From Planctomycetaceae bacterium (GTDB taxonomy: Bacteria; Planctomycetota; PLA2), in NCBI GenBank assembly GCA_011525755.1, contig WYBS01000127.1:1-57364 (forward strand): a DNA stretch of 57,364 bases. The letters run 5' to 3'. The notes under the pieces are model-generated. The model had not been told where the DNA came from. It was given only the letters and a program-made list of their open reading frames with translations, and ran no database searches. Both the position numbers and the translations under genes were made by a program. The stretch's first letter is position 1; each line of letters begins with the position of its first letter. Of this stretch, positions 7,743 through 14,864 are shown in pieces.

Positions 7743-8056
7743 CCCTGCGCGCGGAGGGGCACGTGTTGCAGCTGTGCCCCGAGTGCAAGGCCGAGGTCCC
7801 GGACTGGGCCGAAGCGTGTCCGCGTTGCGGCCATCTGTTCGCCGAGAAGGCGGTGCCCACGTTCTGCGCCGCGTGCAGGGGGGATGTGCTCCCGGTATGG
7901 CGCGGCGGGAACACGACGATGCGGTACTGCCCCCGCTGCCAGAGGCCGATGACGATCCTCGAGGCGCCCGAGGTGGGCCTCCGGGGCACGATCCTCCTCT
8001 TCCTCACGGTCGTCGCCTTCGTCGTCGCCGCCATCGCGCGGCTGCTGTCCCGCTGA
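7739..8056 (+). CDS. Double zinc-ribbon protein with C-terminal membrane anchor
   Basis: The 105-residue protein has CPECKAEVPDWAEACPRCG and FCAACRGDV...RYCPRCQRPM: four Cys-x2-Cys knuckles forming two zinc ribbons. A single C-terminal hydrophobic helix follows (TILLFLTVVAFVVAAIARLL). It should be a small tail-anchored membrane protein with a cytoplasmic or peripheral metal-binding head. GTG 7739 overlaps the dcyD stop (GTGA); GTG 7763 is an alternative start that keeps all the cysteines. The function is unknown. Co-transcription with hisS-dcyD suggests housekeeping expression rather than a defined pathway. Confidence 0.8.
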   Translation: MTLRAEGHVLQLCPECKAEVPDWAEACPRCGHLFAEKAVPTFCAACRGDVLPVWRGGNTTMRYCPRCQRPMTILEAPEVGLRGTILLFLTVVAFVVAAIARLLSR

Positions 8057-8092
8057 GGGTCCGGCGCGGCCCGCTGCGGCCCCCCCGTTTCG

Positions 8093-8135
8093 CGTGTCGG
8101 AACCCGGTGTCACCGTGACACCTGCTCCCGACACG
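8093..8135. repeat. Nested inverted repeat with GTGTCGG-N5-GGTGTCA half-site
   Basis: CGTGTCGG (8093-8100) pairs with CCGACACG (8128-8135). GGTGTCA (8106-8112) pairs with TGACACC (8116-8122) around a CCG loop. The two stems are separated by a symmetric 5 x 5 internal loop. The left arm has the same GTGTCGG-N5-GGTGTCA geometry as three copies at 46839-46923. It could act as a terminator-like hairpin for the upstream operon, a REP-like element or a protein-binding site. Confidence 0.7.
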
Positions 8136-8193
8136 CTCCGGCGCGCGGATTTCCCCGCGCGCGTCTCCCTCCCGTGCTACGAAGGCACCCCGC

Positions 8194-8643
8194 ATGCAGA
8201 CCGTCGAGCAGCTGCTCCGCACGCTCCGGAAGGTGCAGTCCCTCCGTGCCCGCGCCGGTACGCCCGGCGAGGAGCGCGCCGCGGCCGAGGCGGAGGAGCG
8301 CATCCTCGCGCGCCTGCGCGCGATCGCGGGCGGCCGCTTCGCGGAGCACCGGCAGCCGCCGCCGGAGGAGCGTGCGATCCTCCACCGCTTCTCGATCAGG
8401 GACCCGTGGACGAGGAAGCTCTTCTTCGCGCTCCTCGAGCGCGACGGGTTCGATCCGCTCTTCTACCCCCGGCAGCACGCGCACACGGTCCGCGTCCGCG
8501 CGCCCGAGGCGGCGATGGAGAGGCTCTGGCGCGAGTTCCGCGGCCTCTCCGCGCGCCTCCGCCGCGAGCTCGAGGAGCTGACGGACGGCATGATCCGCAC
8601 CGAGATCCTCGCGGGGGACGCGCGCGCCGCGCGGCGCCGTTGA
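8194..8643 (+). CDS. Unknown 149-residue helical protein
   Basis: Frame +1 from ATG 8194 encodes a charged, mostly helical protein. The N-terminal segment (TVEQLLRTLRKVQSLRARA) looks amphipathic, and the C-terminal half has MERLWREFRGLSARLRRELEEL. A middle segment, FSIRDPWTRKLFFALLERDGFDPLFYPRQHAHTVRVRAPE, is likely a small globular core. I do not recognise a family. No signal peptide or membrane segment is present, so a cytoplasmic location is inferred. The ATG lies 58 bases after the end of the nested hairpin. Codon use matches its neighbours. Confidence 0.7.
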   Translation: MQTVEQLLRTLRKVQSLRARAGTPGEERAAAEAEERILARLRAIAGGRFAEHRQPPPEERAILHRFSIRDPWTRKLFFALLERDGFDPLFYPRQHAHTVRVRAPEAAMERLWREFRGLSARLRRELEELTDGMIRTEILAGDARAARRR

Positions 8644-8680
8644 CCGCCCGGGGCCCCTCGGCTTCGCGGGCCCCCGCGGG

Positions 8681-8686
8681 TAGCAT
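8681..8686 (+). promoter_or_regulatory. -10 box of the YeaQ/GlsB-like gene
   Basis: TAGCAT ends nine bases before the GTG start at 8696, matching the short spacing of other -10 boxes in this window and implying a leaderless or nearly leaderless mRNA. Confidence 0.5.
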
Positions 8687-8695
8687 GTCCGCCTC

Positions 8696-8956
8696 GTGGA
8701 CGTCCTCTACGTCGTGCTGATCGGCGTCGGCGCCGGCTGGATCGCGGGGCAGGCGACCAAGGGCCGCGGGTTCGGCTTTCTCGGGAACCTCGTCGTCGGG
8801 ATCCTCGGCGCCGTGATCGGCGGCATGCTCGTCCCCTCCCTCGGGTTCAAGGCGACATCGCTCCTGGGCCAGCTCATCCAGGCGACGATCGGCGCGATCG
8901 TCCTCCTCCTCCTCCTCGGCTTCGTCTTCGGGAAGAAGCGCCGCCGGCGGAAGTAG
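8696..8956 (+). CDS. GlsB/YeaQ/YmgE family stress-response membrane protein
   Basis: The 86-residue protein consists of three glycine-rich hydrophobic helices (YVVLIGVGAGWIAGQATKG, FLGNLVVGILGAVIGGMLV, LIQATIGAIVLLLLLGFVFG) and a basic tail KKRRRRK. This is the transglycosylase-associated protein family (Transgly_assoc), small inner-membrane proteins induced by stress whose biochemical role is unclear. GTG 8696 is the only start that keeps the first helix. The gene ends convergent to eboE and has its own -10 box. Confidence 0.85.
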   Translation: MDVLYVVLIGVGAGWIAGQATKGRGFGFLGNLVVGILGAVIGGMLVPSLGFKATSLLGQLIQATIGAIVLLLLLGFVFGKKRRRRK

Positions 8957-8957
8957 A

Positions 8958-8969
8958 GCCGGCGCCGGC
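8958..8969. terminator. Possible hairpin after the YeaQ-like gene
   Basis: GCCGGCGCCGGC, a perfect 12-base palindrome, starts right after the stop codon of the YeaQ-like gene. There is no T-run. The following bases to 9135 contain no gene or other structure I can support. Confidence 0.25.
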
Positions 8970-9135
8970 CACCGCATCGGAGGTCTCGCACACGCCGGGA
9001 CCGACACCCTCCGTGGGTGACGAAAGGCATGGGGAACGCGCGCGTCGGCCGGAGGCGCAAACCCGTACCGCCCCCGCACCCCCCATCCTCCGCGCCGCGC
9101 GGGCTCCCGCTGGCGCGACCGTAGCCACGAGCTGC

Positions 9136-10272
9136 TCAGGCCGCCGGCACGAACCCCGCGGCGCCCGCCTCGACGAGCACGTAGCGGAACTCCGCCTCGA
9201 GCGAGTCGAGGAGCGCGCCCTCGCGCAGCGGCAGCACGTCCCACGTGTAGGTCTCGATCTCGAGGCATCCCGTGGCGCCAGTCCCGAGCGCGTGGCGGAG
9301 CGCGGTGGCCATGTCGGCGCGCGTCGTCTTGACGCCCGCCACTTCCTCCTTGTGCACCGGCACGTGGAAGTGGCAGCGGAGGGGGCCCGGGGGAGGGTCC
9401 TCGCCCAGATCGGCGCGCGCCTCGCCGCTCTTCGACACGACCTGGTGCAGGTAGCGCGGCTCGCGGAACCGCTCCAGATCCGCCGCCGACGCCGCTTCGA
9501 GCGCGCTCGACAGCTGGATCTTGCCGATCGGGATCCCCGCCTCGCGGTAGAGGTCGATCGCCTCCTGGCTCCCCTCCCACCGCACCGCGTGGTGGCAGGT
9601 GTCGAGGCAGACGCCGAGGTAGGCGTGCGCGAGGTCCTCGGCGCCGCGGCCGAACTTCGCGCGGCACGCGGGCAGGAGGTGGTCCCTCCAGTACGAGACC
9701 GTCTCCGCGGCGGTCTCGAGGACGCAGAGCGGCTCCGGCTCGAGCGCGAGGCGCACGCGCACGCCCGACTTCCGCTCCACGCCCTGGAGCGCCGAGACCA
9801 TCTCGAGCACGCGCCCGGTGACGGCGTTCACCGACGGCCGCCACGCCTTCCACGAGAGCGGCACGGTCGAGACGGAGGCCTCGGACCTCCTCGGCGCGAA
9901 CGCGGCGAGCACGACCGCGGCGCGCAGCGTGTAGATGGCGCGCCGCGACTCCGTCCAGTCGGGGCGGTAGACCTCCTCCTTCACGCGCTCGCCGTGGAAG
10001 TCGCCGTAGGGGAACGCGTTGACGGTGACGGGGACGAGGCCGTGGCGATCGAGGACCGCCTTCACCTCCTCCCCGCGCCCCTCCACCTCCTTCGCCGCCT
10101 GCGCCGCGAGGCGGAGCCCGACGGCGAACGGCCCCCGGACGCCCAGCCGCGCCTTGAGCGGCGCCGCCATGCGCTCGAGCGCCCCGAGGACGTCGTCGAG
10201 CGACTCGCCCGGGTGGACGTTCATCGAGTAGCAGAGCGCGACGCGCTGGCCCTCGGGACCGGCAAGGAACAT
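9136..10272 (-). CDS. eboE: EboE-like TIM-barrel protein (metabolite traffic)
   Basis: The 378-residue protein matches EboE of the eboABCDEF cluster. That cluster moves secondary metabolites (for example scytonemin precursors) to the periplasm in cyanobacteria and occurs widely elsewhere. Recognisable segments are LCYSMNVHPGESLDDV near the N-terminus, VGLRLAAQAAKE, LVPVTVNAFPYGDFHGE, EVYRPDWTESRRAIYTL, ASVSTVPLSWKAW, LALEPEPLCVLE, GVCLDTCHHAV, FHVPVHKEE and LEIETYTWDVLP. The fold is a xylose-isomerase-like TIM barrel. The start is taken as ATG 10272, seven bases after a TAGATT box; TTG 10281 is a less likely alternative. No other ebo gene lies nearby, which is unusual. Confidence 0.85.
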   Translation of the reverse strand: MFLAGPEGQRVALCYSMNVHPGESLDDVLGALERMAAPLKARLGVRGPFAVGLRLAAQAAKEVEGRGEEVKAVLDRHGLVPVTVNAFPYGDFHGERVKEEVYRPDWTESRRAIYTLRAAVVLAAFAPRRSEASVSTVPLSWKAWRPSVNAVTGRVLEMVSALQGVERKSGVRVRLALEPEPLCVLETAAETVSYWRDHLLPACRAKFGRGAEDLAHAYLGVCLDTCHHAVRWEGSQEAIDLYREAGIPIGKIQLSSALEAASAADLERFREPRYLHQVVSKSGEARADLGEDPPPGPLRCHFHVPVHKEEVAGVKTTRADMATALRHALGTGATGCLEIETYTWDVLPLREGALLDSLEAEFRYVLVEAGAAGFVPAA

Positions 10273-10279
10273 GGCCGGC

Positions 10280-10285
10280 AATCTA
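10280..10285 (-). promoter_or_regulatory. -10 box of eboE
   Basis: On the minus strand TAGATT is followed by seven bases (GCCGGCC) and the eboE ATG. This exact spacing also occurs at hisS, treS and the NPCBM gene. The TAG of this box is also the stop codon of the upstream gene remnant. Confidence 0.55.
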
Positions 10286-10420
10286 CCCGATCGGGCCGAT
10301 GCACGCCGCCGCGACCAGGACGTCGTCGAACCAGACGCGGTTCCTCGGGCTCGGCTTCGCCACCCCGTTCTGCCGCGCGGCGTTCTCCGTCACGTAGTGG
10401 TGCCGCAGGCCTACTCGGCG
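10283..10420 (-). pseudogene. Remnant C-terminus of a secreted carbohydrate-active-type protein
   Basis: The minus-strand frame ending at TAG 10283-10285 reads RVGLRHHYVTENAARQNG, then VAKPSPRNRVWFDDVLVAA and ACIGPIG. The tail NRVWFDD(I/V)VVAxxYIGP is one I associate with the end of polysaccharide-lyase/LamG-like secreted proteins of planctomycetes. No upstream domain exists: the frame breaks near 10420-10440, where a GTGTGTCAGG sequence and hairpins begin. I read it as the truncated end of a lost gene. The upstream boundary is uncertain. Confidence 0.45.
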
Positions 10421-10455
10421 CCGTTCATTGAAGTGTGTCAGGCTCCGTACAACGA

Positions 10456-10478
10456 GGGGGAGGCTTGAAGCCTCCCCC
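10456..10478. terminator. Strong GC hairpin downstream of the actin-like gene
   Basis: GGGGGAGGCT-TGA-AGCCTCCCCC is a perfect 10-bp stem with a 3-base loop, 45 bases downstream of the actin-like gene's stop codon on the minus strand. No T-run follows, so intrinsic termination is possible but not certain. The neighbouring GTGTGTCAGGCTCCG (10433-10447) suggests it may be part of a REP-like element. Confidence 0.5.
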
Positions 10479-10493
10479 AAGGAGATTACGGAT

Positions 10494-10514
10494 CGCGGGG
10501 CATCGGTCCCCGCG
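10494..10514. terminator. Second hairpin downstream of the actin-like gene
   Basis: CGCGGGG-CATCGGT-CCCCGCG forms a 7-bp stem with a 7-base loop only eight bases past the stop codon at 10523. Together with the hairpin at 10456-10478 it makes a tandem terminator-like or protective 3' end. Confidence 0.45.
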
Positions 10515-10522
10515 GGTGGAGT

Positions 10523-11617
10523 CTAGTTGTCCGCGAGCGCGGCGGCGATCAAGCAGCCGCGGACCACGGAGGTCATCGCGTCCTCGGCGCGGCGCACGCC
10601 CGCGATCTTCAGCGGGAACTCGACCTTCTCGAGCTCCTCCGCGAAGACCTCGACGAAGCCGCCGACGAGGCTCGTGCCGCCCGCCACCACCACCTCGACC
10701 GGGTCCTCGAACTGCGGGACGTCGCGGGCGAGCTGGAAACGCTGCTTCAGGTTCTGGAGGACGTAGCTGATCAGGTTCCGGTAGTAGAGGACCACCGCCT
10801 CCTCCTCGCGCGTGCGCGGGGAGGTGAGGTTGACGTCGCCCTCCTTGATGGCCGTGGCGCGCGTGCGCGGGATGCCCATGACCTTCGCGACGTGGCCGTC
10901 GATCCAGTCGCCGCCGCGGGCCACCGAGAACTTCACCGCCGGGATCGTCTTGTAGGCGACGCAGACGTTGAACATGCCGCCGCCGCAGGAGACGCCGATG
11001 CCCGTGAAGTCGTGGTCGGCGAGCTCGCTGTAGATGACCGCGTGCGCCTCGTTCATGGCGCGCGGCGTGTAGCCGAGCTTCTTCACGACGCCGCTCACGA
11101 TGCCCTCGTGGTAGACGGTGTCGTTCTCCTTGTCGATCGAGGGCGCCGGGATGCAGAAGTAGCAGGGCTCGCCGGGCTGGGCGGGCTGGCCGAGGAGCCG
11201 CTCGATGATGAAGCGCATCATCGGGATCGCGTCCTGCTCGTTCGCCGAGAGGAAGCCGTCCTGCATCGGGCGGCGGACCTCCTTGCCGAACATGTTGGCG
11301 AGGTTGAAGGAGGCGTCGCCGAGCACGTACATGCGGTTCTGGAAGGTCACGTACGGCACGTTGAGCCGCGTGAGCATGTCCTTGTTGCTCGCGAACTCGG
11401 CGGGGATCTCGAGGAACGCGTTGCGCTCGCGCTTCACGACGATCTCGCCGGACTCGTCCTGAGCCGCGCTCAGGAGGTTGGCCGTCCCGACGTCGAGGCC
11501 CTTGCCGAGCGCGACCTCGCTCTTCGGCTGCGTCTTCGCCGCGGGCGCGTCCGCCTGCTGCGCCTGGACCGACCCGTCGGCCTGCTTGAACCGGATGGTG
11601 CTGGATTCGCCGGACAT
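10523..11617 (-). CDS. Divergent actin-like (MreB/ParM-fold) ATPase
   Basis: The 364-residue protein shows the actin-fold nucleotide motifs. Phosphate 1 is GKGLDVGTANLLSAAQ (D42; MreB has DLGTANT). Phosphate 2 is GVSCGGGMFNVCVAYKT, in the place of DxGGGTT. A connecting segment is GGDWIDGHVAKVMGI, and the adenosine motif is VVVAGGTSLVGGFVEVF. The stretch CYFCIPAPSIDKENDTVYHEG through YTPRAMNEAHAVIYSEL aligns with the MreB region before phosphate 2. An N-terminal ~37 residues are a low-complexity extension. It is not a normal MreB, since the sequence is too divergent. ATG 11617 follows a GGAGG. The upstream, same-strand gene encodes a long coiled-coil protein, suggesting a filament plus adaptor pair. 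Confidence 0.75.
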   Translation of the reverse strand: MSGESSTIRFKQADGSVQAQQADAPAAKTQPKSEVALGKGLDVGTANLLSAAQDESGEIVVKRERNAFLEIPAEFASNKDMLTRLNVPYVTFQNRMYVLGDASFNLANMFGKEVRRPMQDGFLSANEQDAIPMMRFIIERLLGQPAQPGEPCYFCIPAPSIDKENDTVYHEGIVSGVVKKLGYTPRAMNEAHAVIYSELADHDFTGIGVSCGGGMFNVCVAYKTIPAVKFSVARGGDWIDGHVAKVMGIPRTRATAIKEGDVNLTSPRTREEEAVVLYYRNLISYVLQNLKQRFQLARDVPQFEDPVEVVVAGGTSLVGGFVEVFAEELEKVEFPLKIAGVRRAEDAMTSVVRGCLIAAALADN

Positions 11618-11761
11618 CGCTGTTCTCGCCTCCCCGGGGCCCTCGCCGGGCAACCCGATTGTTCGCACTCCTATCGGCCCCGGAGGGCCGCGAATTGACT
11701 GTTTCCCTTCGCCCCGGACCGCCTTGAGACGATCCGCGGCACGGTTGACGTGCGAAGGGGG

Positions 11762-13132
11762 CTAGCCCCCCTTCTTGTCCCCTTCCCCGGGCCCCTTCCC
11801 CTTCCCTCCGCGCATCGCGCGCAGGGCGGCAAGGCTGCCCCCGATCCCCCGCTTGCTCCTCTTCTGGTCGACCTCGAGCGAATCGAGGTTCGTCGACATC
11901 TGGTCCGCGGGGGTGTCGAAGATCTTGTCGACGAGCACGTCCGTCGCCTCGACCACGATGTCGATGGGCTTGGCGGTCGCCGCCTCCACCGTCTTCGTGA
12001 ACTTCTCGAGCGACGCGTCGAGCGTCTGGTTGAACTTCGCCTCGAGCGACTGCGTGTCGAGGGTCTGCTTCTGCGAGAGCTGCTCGACCAGCGCCTGCAC
12101 CGTCGCCTCGTTGGCACCCGCGCTCCGCTCGTCGAGGACGCGCAGGAACTGGTGCATCTGGGAGAGCTGCTCCTCGAGCTTCCGGACGTCGTCGGCCTTG
12201 CCGGCCGCCGCGCGCGCCGCCGCGAGGTCCTCGGTGAGGCGAAGGACCTCGCGGTCGCGTGCCTCGAGGGCGACGCGCTGCGTCTCGATCTTCGCCGCGA
12301 GGTCGCGCGTGACCCGGTCCGCCTCCGCGCGCCGGGCCTCCGCCTCCTTCGCCGCCGCGACCGCCTGCTGCGCGTCGCGCTCCGCCGTCTCCGCCTTCTG
12401 CTCGGCGCGGACGCGCGCGTCGCGGTCGCCCGCGGCGCGCTCCTCGACCTCGTGGAGCTTCGCGTTCGCGTCCGCGAGCGCCTGCTCCTGCCGCCCCGCC
12501 ACCGCCCCCTTCTCCGCCTGGAGGCGCGCGACGAGCTCCGCCTGCTCCTTCCGGAGGCCCTCGACGCGCGCGTCGTGCTCCTCCGCCTGCCGCTGCTCGC
12601 GGTCGGCGGCACGGCGCTTCTCCTCCTCGAGCATCTGCGAGAGGCGCTCCTTCTCCTGCTCGAGCGCCTTCGCGCGGCCGGCCGCGGCCGTGTACCGCTC
12701 GTTCAGCTCGCGGAGCAGCTCCTGGTGCTCGGCGATCAGGTGCGCCTCGCGCTCGCCCTCTTCCGCGCGCAGATCCTCGATCTGCTTCCGCACGCGCTCG
12801 ACCTCGGCCTGCGCCGCCTCGAGCTTGTCGCGGTACTGGCCGACGAGATCCTTCTGCTCCTGGAGCAGCGCCTCCTGGTCCGCCTGGATCTTCAGGACGC
12901 GGTCGAACTGCTGCTTCGTCTCCGTGACGATGCGGTCGCGGTCGCGCTCGGTCGCGTCGCCGACCTCGCGGTCCACGACGTCGTTCACGATCGCGGTGAT
13001 GATCTGCATCACCTTCTCGCCGGAGACCACGCGTACCGTGCGCTTGCCCTGCGCCTTGAGCTGTTCGAGGGTGCGTCGCTCGGTGTTCGCCTCGATGGCG
13101 GCACGGAGGTTGTCGAGGGCCTGCCGTCTCAT
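11762..13132 (-). CDS. Long coiled-coil protein paired with the actin-like ATPase
   Basis: The 456-residue protein has a short N-terminal domain (residues ~1-75; RTVRVVSGEKVMQIITAIVN). A nearly continuous heptad-rich coiled coil follows from about 75 to 320 (EALLQEQKDLVGQYRDKLE, QEKERLSQMLEEEKRR, ALEARDREVLRLTEDLAA). A second helical region spans ~325-410 (QLSQKQTLDTQSLEAKFNQ, IDIVVEATDVLVDKIFDTP), and the tail is basic and glycine-rich. There is no signal peptide or membrane segment. I know no family. It resembles bacterial cytoskeletal or scaffold proteins only in architecture. It is separated by 144 bases from the actin-like gene downstream and probably shares its transcript. The stop lies in a GGGGGCTAGCCCCC palindrome (11757-11770). 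Confidence 0.75.
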   Translation of the reverse strand: MRRQALDNLRAAIEANTERRTLEQLKAQGKRTVRVVSGEKVMQIITAIVNDVVDREVGDATERDRDRIVTETKQQFDRVLKIQADQEALLQEQKDLVGQYRDKLEAAQAEVERVRKQIEDLRAEEGEREAHLIAEHQELLRELNERYTAAAGRAKALEQEKERLSQMLEEEKRRAADREQRQAEEHDARVEGLRKEQAELVARLQAEKGAVAGRQEQALADANAKLHEVEERAAGDRDARVRAEQKAETAERDAQQAVAAAKEAEARRAEADRVTRDLAAKIETQRVALEARDREVLRLTEDLAAARAAAGKADDVRKLEEQLSQMHQFLRVLDERSAGANEATVQALVEQLSQKQTLDTQSLEAKFNQTLDASLEKFTKTVEAATAKPIDIVVEATDVLVDKIFDTPADQMSTNLDSLEVDQKRSKRGIGGSLAALRAMRGGKGKGPGEGDKKGG

Positions 13133-13225
13133 GCACCCCGTTTCGGCATTCCGGGGGGCAGGAAGTTAGCGGCGATCAGGGAGGGGTCCGGGGGCGGAAA
13201 ACGGGCCAGCCGCGCAGGGTCCGGT

Positions 13226-13231
13226 TATACA
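13226..13231 (+). promoter_or_regulatory. -10 box of treS
   Basis: TATACA followed by seven bases and the ATG at 13239; consistent with a leaderless treS mRNA. A G-tract variant (GGGGTCCGGGGGCGG) lies about 30 bases upstream. Confidence 0.55.
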
Positions 13232-13238
13232 GGGATCC

Positions 13239-14864
13239 ATGACCGCCCCCTGGTATCGGGACCTCGTCCTATATGAGGTCTACGTCCGGGGGTTCTTCGA
13301 CTCGAACGGGGACGGGATCGGGGATCTGCCCGGCCTCATCGAGAAGCTCCCCTACATCCGGGACCTCGGCGTGGGCGCCGTCTGGCTCCTGCCGATCTAC
13401 CCGAGCCCCCTGCGCGACGACGGCTACGACATCTCGGACTACCGCGGGATCCACCCGGACCTCGGGACGCTCGACGACTTCCGGAGGCTCCTCGAGACCG
13501 CCCACGCCTGCGGGCTCAGGATCCTCGTCGATCTCGTCCTGAACCACACGAGCGACCAGCATCCGTGGTTCCAGAGCGCGCGCCTGGGCCCCGGCCACCC
13601 CTTCCACGACTACTACGTCTGGAGCGGGACCCCCGACCGCTACGCGGGCGTGCGCGGCATCTTCGAGACCGAGCCCTCCAACTGGACGCTCGACGACACC
13701 TGCGGCCTCTACTACTGGCACCGCTTCTACGCGCACCAGCCGGACCTCAACTACGAGAACCCGAGGGTCCAGGAGGAGATGCTCGACGTCGCGCGCTTCT
13801 GGCTCGACCTCGGGGTCGACGGGTTCCGCGTCGACGCCGTGCCCTATCTCTTCGAGCGCGAGGGCACCGCATGCGAGAACCTCCCGGAAACCCACGCGTT
13901 CGTGCGGCGGCTGCGGCAGCTCGTGGACGGCTGCGACCCGCCCCGCGTCCTCCTCGCCGAGGCGAACCAGCCCGCGGAGGAGCTGATCCGGTACTTCGGG
14001 CAGGGCGACGAGTTCCACATGGCGTTCCACTTCCCGCTGATGCCGAGGCTCTTCCTCGCCATCCGGAGGGAGCTCGCCGCCCCGCTCATCGAGGTCCTCG
14101 AGCGGACCTCGAAGCTCCCGGACGGCTGCCAGTGGGTGATGTTTCTCCGGAACCACGACGAGCTGACGCTCGAGATGCTCTCCGACGACGACCGCGCGTT
14201 CATGTGGGAGCAGTACGCGAGCGAGCCCGGGACGCGGGTCCACACCGGGATCCGGCGCCGGCTCTGGCCGCTCCTCCTCGGCGGGCGCCGGCAGGTCGAG
14301 CTGCTCCACGGGCTCATCCTGTCCCTGCCCGGCGGGGCGGTCCTCTACTACGGCGACGAGATCGAGATGGGCGACGACGTCCAGCTCGGGGACCGGATGG
14401 GCGTGAGGACGCCGATGCAGTGGTCCACGGGACCTAACGCGGGTTTCTCCGCCGGCGACCCCGCGAAGCTCTACGCTCCGGTCGTCACGGAGCCCGAGTA
14501 CCACTACGCCGGGCACAACGTGCTGTCCCGCGACCGGAAGCCGACGTCGTTCCTCAACTGGCTGCGCCGGACGATCAAGGTCCACCGGGCCGATCCGGTC
14601 TTCCGGGGCAGCGGCATGCGCATCCTCCCGGTCGCGAACCCGCGCGTCCTCGCCTTCGTGCGCGAGAACGAGGCCGGCACGCTCCTCTGCGTCGGCAACA
14701 TGTCCCGCTTCGTCCAGCCTGCGCTCGTCCCCGTCCGGGAATGGATCGGCCGGACGCCGGTCGAGATCATCGGCGGGATGCGTTTCCCGCCGATCACGCG
14801 GGAGGACTACCTCTTCACCCTGGGCCCCCATTCCCTCCTCTGGCTCCGCCTTGACCACGCCTGA
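13239..14864 (+). CDS. treS: Trehalose synthase-type GH13 enzyme (maltose alpha-D-glucosyltransferase)
   Basis: GH13 enzyme of 541 residues that interconverts maltose and trehalose in the cytoplasm. The N-terminus LVLYEVYVRGFFDSNGDGIGD is characteristic. Region I is LVDLVLNHTSDQH. The catalytic nucleophile is D199 (GVDGFRVDAVPYL), the acid/base E241 (LLAEANQ), and the transition-state aspartate D307 (FLRNHDELT). LYYGDEIEMGDD and DRMGVRTPMQW are TreS signatures. No fused maltokinase domain is present. ATG 13239 follows a -10 box by seven bases. The next gene, a trehalose-6-phosphate enzyme fusion, overlaps it by 14 bases, so two trehalose routes share one transcript. An alpha-amylase or amylosucrase role is less likely given the TreS motifs. 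Confidence 0.9.
   Translation: MTAPWYRDLVLYEVYVRGFFDSNGDGIGDLPGLIEKLPYIRDLGVGAVWLLPIYPSPLRDDGYDISDYRGIHPDLGTLDDFRRLLETAHACGLRILVDLVLNHTSDQHPWFQSARLGPGHPFHDYYVWSGTPDRYAGVRGIFETEPSNWTLDDTCGLYYWHRFYAHQPDLNYENPRVQEEMLDVARFWLDLGVDGFRVDAVPYLFEREGTACENLPETHAFVRRLRQLVDGCDPPRVLLAEANQPAEELIRYFGQGDEFHMAFHFPLMPRLFLAIRRELAAPLIEVLERTSKLPDGCQWVMFLRNHDELTLEMLSDDDRAFMWEQYASEPGTRVHTGIRRRLWPLLLGGRRQVELLHGLILSLPGGAVLYYGDEIEMGDDVQLGDRMGVRTPMQWSTGPNAGFSAGDPAKLYAPVVTEPEYHYAGHNVLSRDRKPTSFLNWLRRTIKVHRADPVFRGSGMRILPVANPRVLAFVRENEAGTLLCVGNMSRFVQPALVPVREWIGRTPVEIIGGMRFPPITREDYLFTLGPHSLLWLRLDHA

Noticed and set aside
10523-11617. Canonical MreB
   Set aside because: The nucleotide motifs diverge (SCGGG instead of DxGGG) and no mreC/mreD follow; a distinct actin-like family is more likely.
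11757-11770. GGGGGCTAGCCCCC palindrome as an intrinsic terminator
   Set aside because: The palindrome has no loop bases and lies on the stop codon; a hairpin would need to open its centre, and no T-run follows.
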